Shown here: positions 1-8,230 of the stretch, piece after piece | Layout: each line of letters begins with the position of its first letter | Position numbering within the stretch: position 1 is the stretch's first letter | Source: JAKOUY01 sp037045185 | GTDB lineage: Bacteria; Actinomycetota; Acidimicrobiia; Acidimicrobiales; Ilumatobacteraceae | NCBI GenBank assembly: GCA_037045185.1 | Contig: JBAOHQ010000003.1 | Coordinates: forward strand, 1 to 64,000 | Direction of reading: 5' to 3' | DNA: 64,000 nucleotides | Position numbers and translations under genes: made by a program | The notes under the pieces: generated by a model | Database searches by the model: none | Told to the model about the DNA's origin: nothing | Seen by the model: only the letters and a program-made list of their open reading frames with translations

Positions 1-1
1 A

Positions 2-187
2 ATGACCGGGCGCACCGATCCGGGCGAGGGAACGGTCGACTTCGCCGCGCTCACCACGGTGCTCGCCCGCACCGGTTCCCGGGCCCCGGCGTTGGCCGAG
101 GTGTTCGATCCCGCCAGGCTCGAAGCGGATGGTCCGGCGCGCCGCGCCGCCCGGACGATCGACGCCTGCCGGAGCGTTTGGCGCTGA
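2..187 (+). CDS. C-terminal end of a sugar phosphate isomerase/epimerase-like protein (partial)
   Basis: The reading frame is open from the window edge, so the gene starts outside and only about 61 codons are visible, ending in TGA. The fragment has a pattern like the last strand and helix of xylose-isomerase-like TIM barrels: a GEGTVDF stretch (about residues 9-15) followed by a helix and a short strand ending in an acidic residue (LAEVFD). No catalytic residues lie in the visible part, so the family call is an inference from a short segment. It converges on the next gene with a 9-bp gap. Confidence 0.4.
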   Translation: MTGRTDPGEGTVDFAALTTVLARTGSRAPALAEVFDPARLEADGPARRAARTIDACRSVWR

Positions 188-196
188 CCCGGCCGA

Positions 197-820
197 CTAC
201 TTGTCGGCCTTGTCGGCGCCCAGCATCACCACGACGGTGGCCGAACCGAGGTTGATCGGCCCGCCCTTGATCGAGATCGGCGTGGGCATGTAAGCGACCG
301 GCACGTCACCGAGGAAACGGCTCACCGACCGGGCGACGTCCTCGGATCCCGGCTTGACGTAGACCTTGGTGGTGGCCAGGTCGCTCTCGATCCCGTCGGC
401 CGTCACGGCATCCTGACAGGTGAACCCGGCGCCACGCAGCTTGTCGGTCATCCGGCTGGCGGCGCCATCGACGTTGGAGGCGTTGGCCACCATCACCGTG
501 GCGCCCGCGGTGACCAGCGGCTCGGTCGTCGTGGTCGTCGGCGGATCCGTGGTCGGCGTGGTCCACGGCGGGGTCGATGTCGACGAGTCGCGCGTCTCGG
601 TGTTCACGCCGGTGTCGGTCTCGCCGTTCGGGGGCGGTGACACAGCGGTGATCGCCGCCTCACCGGTTGCGGTGACCGCCGCGTTGGTCGGCAGCGCCGA
701 CCTGGTGGCCTTGGACGTGCATCCGGCGGCGAGCACCGCCAACCCGGCGGCGAGGACGACCACCGCGAATCGCCATGCCGAGCGCTGGCCGACTCCACCG
801 GTCACATCACACTGCGTCAT
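197..820 (-). CDS. Lipoprotein with LytR C-terminal (LytR_C) domain
   Basis: Predicted secreted lipoprotein of 207 residues. The chosen ATG gives a short hydrophilic start, a hydrophobic stretch (FAVVVLAAGLAVLAAGC) and a lipobox ending in LAAGC; longer upstream starts would bury this signal. A Thr/Pro-rich linker follows (roughly residues 50-110), then a C-terminal domain with the VMVANASNVDGAA signature of LytR_C domains, which occur at the end of LytR-CpsA-Psr cell-wall ligases and as stand-alone lipoproteins in actinobacteria. No LCP catalytic domain is present, so an enzymatic role is not implied; an envelope role is inferred. It is divergent from the polyphosphate kinase gene. Confidence 0.7.
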   Translation of the reverse strand: MTQCDVTGGVGQRSAWRFAVVVLAAGLAVLAAGCTSKATRSALPTNAAVTATGEAAITAVSPPPNGETDTGVNTETRDSSTSTPPWTTPTTDPPTTTTTEPLVTAGATVMVANASNVDGAASRMTDKLRGAGFTCQDAVTADGIESDLATTKVYVKPGSEDVARSVSRFLGDVPVAYMPTPISIKGGPINLGSATVVVMLGADKADK

Positions 821-990
821 CCACGACCTCGTCGCCACCTCGTCGGCACACGCCCACCAGGTTGCCCAATTTCGGACCCGGATACAACGCGCCCCCCTGT
901 GTCGGGTGCGCTCGTCAGCGGGCCGGGACGACGGGCAGGATTCCCCCCGGCACTTCGCCGCCGGGCGGGCCCCGCGGTACGCTCCGAGCG
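821..990. other. Divergent intergenic region (LytR_C lipoprotein / ppk2)
   Basis: These 170 bases separate two divergent start codons and must hold both 5' regions. A TTGCCC (862-867) followed by GATACAAC (881-888) is a weak candidate for a plus-strand promoter, but the spacing is short (about 15). I see no clear operator repeat. Confidence 0.25.
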
Positions 991-1824
991 ATGGGTCGTT
1001 CAACGGTGAGCCGCTCGTCGGGTGGGCGTCTGGCCAAGCTGGATCTGTCCAAACGACTCAATCGCGAGGAGTACGAGCAACGCCTGGCGGCCGCGCAGCG
1101 GCGCTTCGCTCAGCTTCGTCTGTGTCTCGGCGGGCACCTGCCGGACCATCCGCTCGACCTCGCCGACACGACGTTCGAGCGACCCACGCTCGGCCCCGGC
1201 CTGGCGGTCGTGTTCGAAGGCCCTGACGCTGCGGGCAAGGGCGGGGCGATCCGCAGCATCGTCGCCCGGCTCGACCCACGCCACTACGAGGTGTGCTCGT
1301 TCTCGGCGCCCACCAAGCCGGAGAAGGAGCACCATTTCCTGTGGCGGTTCTGGAAGGTCCTCCCCGGCCTCGGCGAGATGACGATCTACGACCGCAGCTG
1401 GTACGGGCGGGTCCTCGTGGAGCGGGTGGAAGGGTTCGCCACCGAGCAGGAGTGGCAACGGGCCTTCGGGTTGATCGTCGACTTCGAACGCTCACTGGCC
1501 GCCGAGGGGATGATCATCGTCAAGTTCTGGCTGCACATCAGCGACGCCGAGCAGGAGGCCCGGTTCCAGGCCCGGGCCGCGGACCCGTTCAAGCGCTGGA
1601 AGCTCACTCAGGAGGATTGGCGCAACCGGGAGAAGAACCGGGTGTATGACACCGCCGCCGAGGAGATGTTCAAACGCACCGGACACGCCCAGGGGCACTG
1701 GGATGTGATCCCCGCCGAGCAGAAGCGCTATGCCAGGGTGGCGGTCCTGGAGACGCTGAACCAGCGAGTCGAGGAGGGCCTCGAGGCCTACGGCATCCCC
1801 GTGCCGGCAGCGGTCAAGGACTGA
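991..1824 (+). CDS. ppk2: Polyphosphate kinase 2 family (PPK2)
   Basis: Enzyme of 277 residues that transfers phosphate between polyphosphate and nucleotides; PPK2 proteins use polyP to make GTP/ATP or ADP. Visible motifs are the Walker A (EGPDAAGKGGAI, about residues 76-87, Lys83), and the lid/Walker B region with YDRSWYGR (about 133-140, Asp134). The length fits a single-domain PPK2. The ATG at 991 was chosen because upstream in-frame sequence overlaps the divergent lipoprotein leader and lacks family similarity. Whether it prefers AMP, ADP or GDP cannot be told from sequence alone. Its end overlaps the convergent MFS gene by about 11 bp. Confidence 0.9.
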   Translation: MGRSTVSRSSGGRLAKLDLSKRLNREEYEQRLAAAQRRFAQLRLCLGGHLPDHPLDLADTTFERPTLGPGLAVVFEGPDAAGKGGAIRSIVARLDPRHYEVCSFSAPTKPEKEHHFLWRFWKVLPGLGEMTIYDRSWYGRVLVERVEGFATEQEWQRAFGLIVDFERSLAAEGMIIVKFWLHISDAEQEARFQARAADPFKRWKLTQEDWRNREKNRVYDTAAEEMFKRTGHAQGHWDVIPAEQKRYARVAVLETLNQRVEEGLEAYGIPVPAAVKD

Positions 1825-3092
1825 CCGGCTGAGGGCTCACCGCGGCCGCCCGCCGGGCCCTGGCCACCGCGGTGTACCCGGCCACCAGCATCAGCCCGGC
1901 AGCCACCGTGGCCCCGGCGGCCAGCAGGTGGAAGCCGAACGCCTTGCGGATGAAGCCACTGGTGAACCCGGCGATCCCCCCGCACACGCTCATCAGCAGA
2001 TCGGCAGTTCCCTGGACCCCGACCGCGATGCTCGGCAGCGACGGACTCCGACAGCAACGACGACCCGCCGATCAACCCGAAGTTCCAGCCGACCCCCAGC
2101 GCCCACAGCGCCGGGAACAACAGCAGGTAGGCGTCGCCGCTGAGCGCCGCCAGCAACGACGACCCGACGAGGACGGCGGCCCCGATCTCGATGGTCACCT
2201 GCCGACCACGCCGGTCGGCGAAGCGACCCACCAGCGGTGCGAAGGCGTACATCCCGGCGATGTGCAGCGACACCACGAACTGGCTGACGTCCTCGTGGCC
2301 GTGCAGTTTCATGTGCACCGGCGTCATCGCCATCACGGCCACCATGGTGAACTGGGAGATCACCATCGCTGCGACACCGAGCCGGGCCGGGGCCGAACCC
2401 ATCGCCAGGCGGACCGATGCGGCCAACGACGTACGGATCGGGGCCACGTGCGACGCCGAGCGGCGCTCGTTGGCCAGGCGCAGCGGATCGGGCCGCAGGT
2501 TGACCGCGGTGTTCGCTCCGGCTGCGGCGAACAGCAGGGCGGCGAACAGCCACGGGCCGCTGTACTTGCTCAGCCCGAACCAGGCCTGGCCGGCGCGCTC
2601 CGCCGGGCCGATCAGCACCGGGCCGAACACGGCCCCGAACGTGGAGGCGAACACCACCTGGCTCATCGCCTGCCCACGGTGCTCCGGTTCGGCCAGGTCC
2701 GTCGCCGCGTACCTCGCCAGCAGGTTGGACGCCTGCCCGCCGCCGAACAACGCCAGACCCGTGAGGAACAACCCGAGCCAGCCGAGTTCCACGGCCACCG
2801 CGGCAATGACCCCGCCGAGCGCGGCGATCCCGTAGCCCGCCTGCATCCCCGGGCGACGACCGTGACGGTGCATCAGCCCGGACAGCAGCCTGGCGAACAC
2901 CGCAGCGCCGAAGGTGACCGTGGCGGTGGCGATGCCCACCCAGGCCGAGTTCGTGCCGAGGAGGTCCTGGATGACGAATGCGCCGACGGTGACCGAGGCG
3001 CCCATCGCCGCGCTGCCCACCATCTGACCGACCGCCAGCACCCGCAGGGTGCGGCGCTGGATGCGCGCCACCTCCTCGCTGGCCATCACCAT
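1814..3092 (-). CDS. MFS transporter (reading frame broken near 2040)
   Basis: Major facilitator superfamily membrane transporter. The N-terminal frame starts MVMASEEVARIQRR and gives TM helices through SSLLSESV; near position 2040 the family sequence moves to another frame (LPSIAVGVQGTADLLMSVCG, then a final TM) and ends at a TGA at 1814-1816. Motif-A-like HRHGRRPG follows TM2 and FADRRGRQ follows TM8, as in drug-efflux type MFS. Substrate unknown. The alternative start at 3086 (MASEE) is also possible. One indel explains the break; both halves look well preserved, so I treat it as one gene with a sequence error. Confidence 0.75.
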
Positions 3093-3148
3093 CGCAGCAT
3101 CATGGCAGGAACGCGCCGTACCGTGAGGGCCGATATCGAGGAGCACCG

Positions 3149-4082
3149 GTGAGCGCGATCCCCTACGACGAGTTCGGATACTTCCACGAGAACGCCGAGG
3201 AGTTCGGCGTTCCCTACGCCACGCCTCCCGTCGTGGAGCGGGTCGCCACCGCGCTCGCCGACGGGCGGACGCTCAGCGCCCTGCGGTGGGGCCAGGAGAC
3301 ACCCGGCATGGTGTTCCTGCACGGCGGGGCGCAGAACGCCCACACCTGGGACACCGTCGCCCTGGCCCTCGGGCGCGCCCTGCTCGCCGTGGACCTTCCC
3401 GGCCACGGTCACAGCGACGGTCCGAGCCCGGCCGGTGGTGTCGGGCCGGTGGCCAACGCTGCCGACGTGGCGGCGGCGATCGTCCACCACAGCGCGCCAC
3501 CGGTCCACCTCGTCGGCATGTCGCTCGGTGGGCTCACCGCGCATCGCCCTGGCCGCCCGCCATCCCCACCTGGTGGCCTCGCTCACGCTGGTCGACGTGA
3601 CCCCAGGGGTCAACCAGGACAAGGCCGCGGCCATCACCGCGTTCGTCAACGGACCCACGAGCTTTGCCAGCTTCGACGAGATCCTGGCGCGCACCATCGA
3701 GCACAACCCGACGCGCACGGTGGCCTCGCTGCGCCGCGGCATCCTGCACAACGCCGTGCAACACCCCGACGGATCGTGGACCTGGCGCTACCGGCGCCAC
3801 GACCTCGCCGCCGGCCAACCGGACTCGGGTGCGTTGAACTTCGCCGACCTGTGGGCCGACCTCGGATCGATCACCGCGCCGGTGATGCTGGTGCGCGGGA
3901 TGCGCCCGCAGAGCGTCGTCGACGACGCCGACGAGACCGAACTGCGCCGCCGCCAACCGTCGGTCCGCATCGAGCGCCTGGCCGATGCCGGGCACAGCGT
4001 GCAAGGTGACATGCCGGTGGAGTTGGCCCGCCTGATCGAGGAGTTCACAGCCCGAGCGACTTGGCCACGATCGTCTTCATGA
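3149..4082 (+). CDS. Alpha/beta hydrolase (reading frame broken near 3540)
   Basis: Alpha/beta-hydrolase fold protein. GTG start preceded by a strong Shine-Dalgarno (CGAGGAG, 3137-3143). The N-terminal frame has the oxyanion HGG (residues 58-60), VDLPGHGHSD and the nucleophile elbow GMSLGG (Ser125); directly after it, near 3540, the family sequence continues in another frame (IALAARHPHLVASLTLVD), with the late strand VMLVRGM and a catalytic His in DAGHSVQGD. One indel restores a normal protein of about 310 residues. Substrate is not predictable; esterase or haloalkane/epoxide-type hydrolases share this architecture. Its 3' end overlaps the convergent acyl-CoA dehydrogenase by 38 bp. Confidence 0.75.
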
Positions 4083-5193
4083 TCTCGGTGGTCCCGCCGT
4101 AGATCGTGGTGATCCGGGCGTCGGCGTAGGCCCGGGCAATGGGGTATTCGACCATGTACCCGTAACCCCCGAACAACTGCAGGCACCCGTCGACCACCCG
4201 CTTGTACATCTCCGTCGCCCACCACTTCACGGTGGCCGCCTCGGCCGGCGTCAGCGTCCCGGCGTTCAGCGCCAGGACGCAGCGGTCGACGTAGGCCTGG
4301 GTCACCTGCACCTCGGTGTGCGCCTCGGCCAGGCGGAACTTGGTGTTCTGGAACGATCCGACCGGCTTGCCGAAGGCCCGCCGCTCGCCCACGTAGTCCA
4401 GCGTCCATCCCACCGCGGCACGCGCCGAGGCCACCGCGGCGACGGCGATCGACAGGCGCTCCTGAGCCAGGTTGGCGCTGAGGTAGGCAAACCCGTGGCC
4501 CTCCTCGCCGAGCAGGTTGCCCACCGGGACGCGCACGTCGGTGAAGAACAGCTCGGCGGTGTCCTGGCTGTGCTGGCCGATCTTGTCGAGGTTGCGGCCA
4601 CGCTCGAACCCGTCCATGCCACGCTCGAGGACCACCAGCGACATCCCGGCGTGGCGCTGCGCCGGATCCGTCTTCACGGCGACGACCACCAGATCGGCGT
4701 TGATCCCGTTGGTGATGAAGGTCTTCGACCCGTTGACCACGTAGGTGTCCCCGTCACGCACCGCCGAGGTGGACATCCCCGCCAGATCACTGCCGGCGCC
4801 CGGCTCGGTCATCGCCAGGGCCGTGATCAGCTCCCCGCTGGCGATTCCCGGCAGCCAGCGGTGACGCTGCTCCTCGGTGGCGTAGGCCAGGAAGTAGGGG
4901 GTGACGATGTCGTTGTGCAGCGTGATCCCCAGCCCGGTGCCGCCGATCCCCGCAGCGGAGAACTCCTCGGAGAGCACCTGGTTGAAGCGGTAGTCGTCGG
5001 CGCCGCCACCGCCGAACTCCTCGGGGATGGCCAGCCCGAGGAATCCGTGCCGGCCGGCATCGGCGTACACCGAGCGCGGCGTGATCCCGGCCTGCTCCCA
5101 CTCCATGTAGTGGGGCGCCAGCTCCTTGGTCACCCACGAGCGGACGCTGAGGGCAAAGGCCCGATGCTCGTCGTCGAAGATGTCGCGCTCCAC
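4045..5193 (-). CDS. Acyl-CoA dehydrogenase
   Basis: FAD-dependent acyl-CoA dehydrogenase of 382 residues, the first oxidation step of beta-oxidation or a related acyl-CoA pathway. Visible are family signature 1 (AMTEPGAGSDLAG, about 127-139), signature 2 (QLFGGYGYMVEYPIARAYAD) and the catalytic-base segment IYGGTTEIMK close to the C-terminus, where Glu is the expected base of medium/short-chain type enzymes. Length is typical. It begins 15 bp after the FHA gene and may be the last gene of the signalling transcript upstream, though nothing in the sequence links it functionally. Chain-length preference cannot be assigned. Confidence 0.9.
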   Translation of the reverse strand: MERDIFDDEHRAFALSVRSWVTKELAPHYMEWEQAGITPRSVYADAGRHGFLGLAIPEEFGGGGADDYRFNQVLSEEFSAAGIGGTGLGITLHNDIVTPYFLAYATEEQRHRWLPGIASGELITALAMTEPGAGSDLAGMSTSAVRDGDTYVVNGSKTFITNGINADLVVVAVKTDPAQRHAGMSLVVLERGMDGFERGRNLDKIGQHSQDTAELFFTDVRVPVGNLLGEEGHGFAYLSANLAQERLSIAVAAVASARAAVGWTLDYVGERRAFGKPVGSFQNTKFRLAEAHTEVQVTQAYVDRCVLALNAGTLTPAEAATVKWWATEMYKRVVDGCLQLFGGYGYMVEYPIARAYADARITTIYGGTTEIMKTIVAKSLGL

Positions 5194-5208
5194 GAACTCC
5201 CGCCCGAC

Positions 5209-5878
5209 TCAGCCGCGCCGCAGCGTGAGTTTGGTCCAGGCCCCAAGATAGACGCAGTCGCCGTCGTCGATGGCCGTGGCCACGCCCGGCTCGGTGGCCG
5301 GGGTGTCGTCGGTGGGTGGTTCACCGCGGTACACGACGAAGGTGCCGTTGGTGGAGGACAGGTCCACCACGGTCATGTGCTCGCCATCGCGCACGAACTG
5401 GGCGTGGCGGCGGGACACGCCGGTGTCCTGGTCGAGTGGCACCTCCGGGTGGATGCCCTTGGACTGGCTGGTGCGCCCGACGAGCGAGGTGTGTCCGGTG
5501 AGCGTGACGGTGGAGGTCGACGGCGGAGGGCACGGCTGGTCGGCCAGCGACCCCTTCAGGGCATACCACTCCGCAGACACCTCGACCACCACCACCCATG
5601 CGACCTCCCCTGCGCTCGGCGCGCTGGGCGCCGCGCCAGGCGGCGGCGCCGGGGCGGGCGGTGTCTGCCCGGTGGTGAAGTCGTAGCCGCAGGCCTCGCA
5701 GAACAGGTTGTCCGGCGGATTCAACGTCTGGCAGTGCGGGCAGATCTCCGGGTCCTCGCTGGTGGCGGCCAGCCGGCTCGGGCCGGGCGGCCGCCTGGCC
5801 GCCGATGCGCGCCCCGCAGGTGTCGCACCACTCCGGGTCGGTGCTCTCGTGGCCGATGGGGCAGGTCACCGTGCTCAT
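5209..5878 (-). CDS. Zinc-ribbon FHA-domain protein (reading frame broken near 5785)
   Basis: Cytoplasmic phosphothreonine reader. The N-terminus has two zinc-ribbon-like modules: CPIGHESTDPEWCDTCG, and in the next frame CPHC...LFCEACG. An Ala/Pro linker leads to a C-terminal FHA domain with GRTS, SRRHA and STNGTFV, the standard phosphopeptide-binding residues. A single indel around 5770-5830 separates the two ribbons; the upstream frame (SEDPEICPHC) joins smoothly. Its ATG overlaps the stop of the vWA gene (ATGA). In mycobacteria PknG phosphorylates the FHA protein GarA; this FHA protein is the natural local candidate for an equivalent target or reader, an inference from context. It lacks the visible N-terminal ETTS-type motif of GarA. 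Confidence 0.8.
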
Positions 5879-7155
5879 GGCTCGCGCCTGATCCTGGTCG
5901 TCTTCGTGCTGCGAGTGTCGAGAGCCATCTCGTCGGCCCGGGCCACGTCATGGCGCAACCGCACGGTGCCGGCGTCCACATCCACCACGTCCACCACCTT
6001 GGACAGCAGGCGGGTGGTGTTCTCGTTGCCGGATTCGTGGGCCAGCTTGGCGGCCTGGCCGAGCAGCACGGTGGCCGTGCGCTCGTCGCCGGCCGCCTTG
6101 GCGGCCAGACCGTCACGGATCGCCTCGGCCAGTTGGGCCTGACCGGTGTAGTGGGCGACGGCCGGGTCGATGCGCGTCGTCAGCTCGACATCGGTGCTCC
6201 ACACCGCCCGCACCAGGCCCTTGGCCATCACCTGGTCGTTGACCACCACCTCCACCCGGGCGGCCAGGCGCTCCTGGCCGGTCTCGGCGACCGGAACCCG
6301 GACGGCCACGTGGTAGTCACGGCTCTCGTCGCTCCACGCCCCGGTGGGGTACTCGCGGATCAACGGCGAGACGGCCGTCGCTTTCGGGGTGAGGTCCTCC
6401 ACGGCCGGCGCCACTTGGCGGACGAAGAGCACCTCGCTGCCCTGCGGGGCCCACACCCGCAGCCGGGCGTCGCTCACACCACGGGACATCGCCGTCCGCA
6501 TCATCGATTCGAAGTCAGCCTCGAGGTCCTCGGGCTTGGCCACGATGTCCACACTGCCGAGCAAGGCGTCGGCGATGCCGCGCAGCTCCTCCACGTCCCA
6601 GTCGTCGCCGATCCCCCGGCAGTCGCACTGGAACCTGCCCCGGGCCTTGCGCAGCGCCGTCGCCAGGGCGCTCTCCGGTTCCCCTTCGATGCGCCCGTCG
6701 GTCAGCAAGATCGCATGGCACTGCGGGGTCCCCGGCACCTGGCCGAACAGCTCCGTCGCCGCCGCCACCCAGGCGCCGATGGCAGTCGCCCCACCGCTGC
6801 GCAGCTGACCGATCGCCGACAGGGCGTCGGCCCGGATGGCCGCTGACATCCGCACCATGCCCGGGTTGGGCGGGTACACCATCTGGGCGATGCTGTGCCC
6901 GCTGAGCACGGCGAACCAGGTGCCGTCGAGGATCTCACCCACCGCCACCGCAGCGGCTCGCCGTGCGGCGTTGATCTTCGACACGGGCATGTCCATCGAC
7001 CCCGAGGTGTCGATGATCACGATCTCGGCGACGGCCGCGCCGGCGGTGCCCGCCGCGCCCGCTCCCGAGCACGCCACCGACACCACGGCGTGGACGTCGG
7101 CGGACCCCTGTGACAGATACTCGTTCTGGAACACCTCGGCGGTGAATTCAGCCAT
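5875..7155 (-). CDS. von Willebrand factor type A domain protein
   Basis: 426-residue cytoplasmic protein. A vWA domain occupies about residues 40-220, with a complete MIDAS start DTSGSMD (49-55), the Thr-bearing GGATAIG and the third-site LLTDGR. The C-terminal half has a beta-rich region and a helical tail (GQAQLAEAIRDGLAAKAAGD) like other bacterial vWA proteins found next to PP2C/FHA genes. No signal peptide or TM helix is seen. It overlaps the PP2C gene by 8 bp and the FHA gene by 4 bp, so co-translation is very likely. Metal-dependent protein binding inside a phospho-signalling complex is inferred. Confidence 0.85.
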   Translation of the reverse strand: MAEFTAEVFQNEYLSQGSADVHAVVSVACSGAGAAGTAGAAVAEIVIIDTSGSMDMPVSKINAARRAAAVAVGEILDGTWFAVLSGHSIAQMVYPPNPGMVRMSAAIRADALSAIGQLRSGGATAIGAWVAAATELFGQVPGTPQCHAILLTDGRIEGEPESALATALRKARGRFQCDCRGIGDDWDVEELRGIADALLGSVDIVAKPEDLEADFESMMRTAMSRGVSDARLRVWAPQGSEVLFVRQVAPAVEDLTPKATAVSPLIREYPTGAWSDESRDYHVAVRVPVAETGQERLAARVEVVVNDQVMAKGLVRAVWSTDVELTTRIDPAVAHYTGQAQLAEAIRDGLAAKAAGDERTATVLLGQAAKLAHESGNENTTRLLSKVVDVVDVDAGTVRLRHDVARADEMALDTRSTKTTRIRREP

Positions 7156-8230
7156 CCACGGACCTCATTTCCTTGGCAAGAGTAGACAACGCCAGCGGCG
7201 GTCCGACGCGGGCGATCGCCGCGGTGATGTTGTCGTGGCCGCCCTGGTCGTTGGCGAAGTCCACCAGGTGGTCGGCGATGTCCAGCGGGGTGACGCCGGG
7301 GCCGCCGGAGTCGAGGGCCCGCTGCACCGCCGCGGCCAGCGCGGCCGGCGAGCTGGCGTAGTTCCACAGGCCGTCACTGACGACCGCGACGTAGCCGCGA
7401 TGCTCCAGCCGGCGGGCCGCCACGTCCGGGGTGGCGTCGACCGAATCGGCCCCGAGCCAGCGGGTGATCGTGTGGAAGCGCGGGTCGTGCTCGGCCTCTG
7501 CCGGGGTGAGCCCGGCGCGGATCAGTTCGGTGCCGAGCGAGTGGTCGACCGTCAGCTGCACGGTCTCACCCTCGTCGGGCACCCAGTAGGCCCGCGAGTC
7601 ACCGCACCAGGCCACGTGCACCACCGCCGGGCTGTCCGGACCCGGGTTGCCGGCACCGGTCACCACCGCGGCCACGAAGGTGCACGACGGCGGCTCGGGC
7701 GGGTCACCCAAGGCACGGGCCGCAGCAACCGCCTCGGCGTTGGCCGCACGGGCCGCCCGGCCAAGCGCGGCGTCCCACTCGGCGCCGGGCGCCGCGGCCG
7801 CTTTGGCGAGTTCAGCGCACGCCGCCCGGGCAGCTGCCAGCGCGGCGCGGTCGCTCTCGGGCGCCGTGGTCACCCCGTCGCACACGACCAGGATGCCGAT
7901 CGACCCGTCGGCGGCGGTGGTCAGGGACATCGCATCCTCGTTGCGGGCATGGAGGATCCCCCGATCGCACACGCCCGCCACCCACGGCGCCGGTGACTCG
8001 GACCAGTGGTCACGCGCCGTTGGCGCCTTGACCCCGCACACGGTGCAGTAGCCGTCCTCCACCGGGCCACCGCACGGGCCGCAGGGAGCGGTCGGCGCGG
8101 GCACGGACGTCGGCAACTCCGTAGGCGCCGCGGTGCCGGTGGCCACGCCGCACGCCTCGCAGAAGGCATCCCCGTCGTGCAGCGTTGCGCCACATGCGCC
8201 GCAGACGACCGCTGCCATGTCGCCGCTCAC
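7148..8230 (-). CDS. PP2C-type Ser/Thr protein phosphatase with N-terminal zinc ribbons
   Basis: About 360 residues. The start is taken as GTG at 8230, which overlaps the kinase stop codon (GTGA); an ATG at 8218 is the alternative. Two zinc ribbons open the protein (CGACG...FCEACG and CGPCG...YCTVCG). The PP2C catalytic domain follows with the metal-binding Asp of CDRGILHARNEDA, VCDGVT, WCGDSRAYW, DHSLG, VVSDGLWNY and the late HDNITAAI motif. It should remove phosphates put on by the adjacent PknG; this pairing is inferred from gene coupling. It appears soluble, unlike membrane-anchored PstP. Confidence 0.88.
   Translation of the reverse strand: MSGDMAAVVCGACGATLHDGDAFCEACGVATGTAAPTELPTSVPAPTAPCGPCGGPVEDGYCTVCGVKAPTARDHWSESPAPWVAGVCDRGILHARNEDAMSLTTAADGSIGILVVCDGVTTAPESDRAALAAARAACAELAKAAAAPGAEWDAALGRAARAANAEAVAAARALGDPPEPPSCTFVAAVVTGAGNPGPDSPAVVHVAWCGDSRAYWVPDEGETVQLTVDHSLGTELIRAGLTPAEAEHDPRFHTITRWLGADSVDATPDVAARRLEHRGYVAVVSDGLWNYASSPAALAAAVQRALDSGGPGVTPLDIADHLVDFANDQGGHDNITAAIARVGPPLALSTLAKEMRSVDG

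Noticed and set aside
4318..6846. An 840-codon plus-strand frame
   Set aside because: Lies opposite the acyl-CoA dehydrogenase, FHA and vWA genes and has low-complexity composition.
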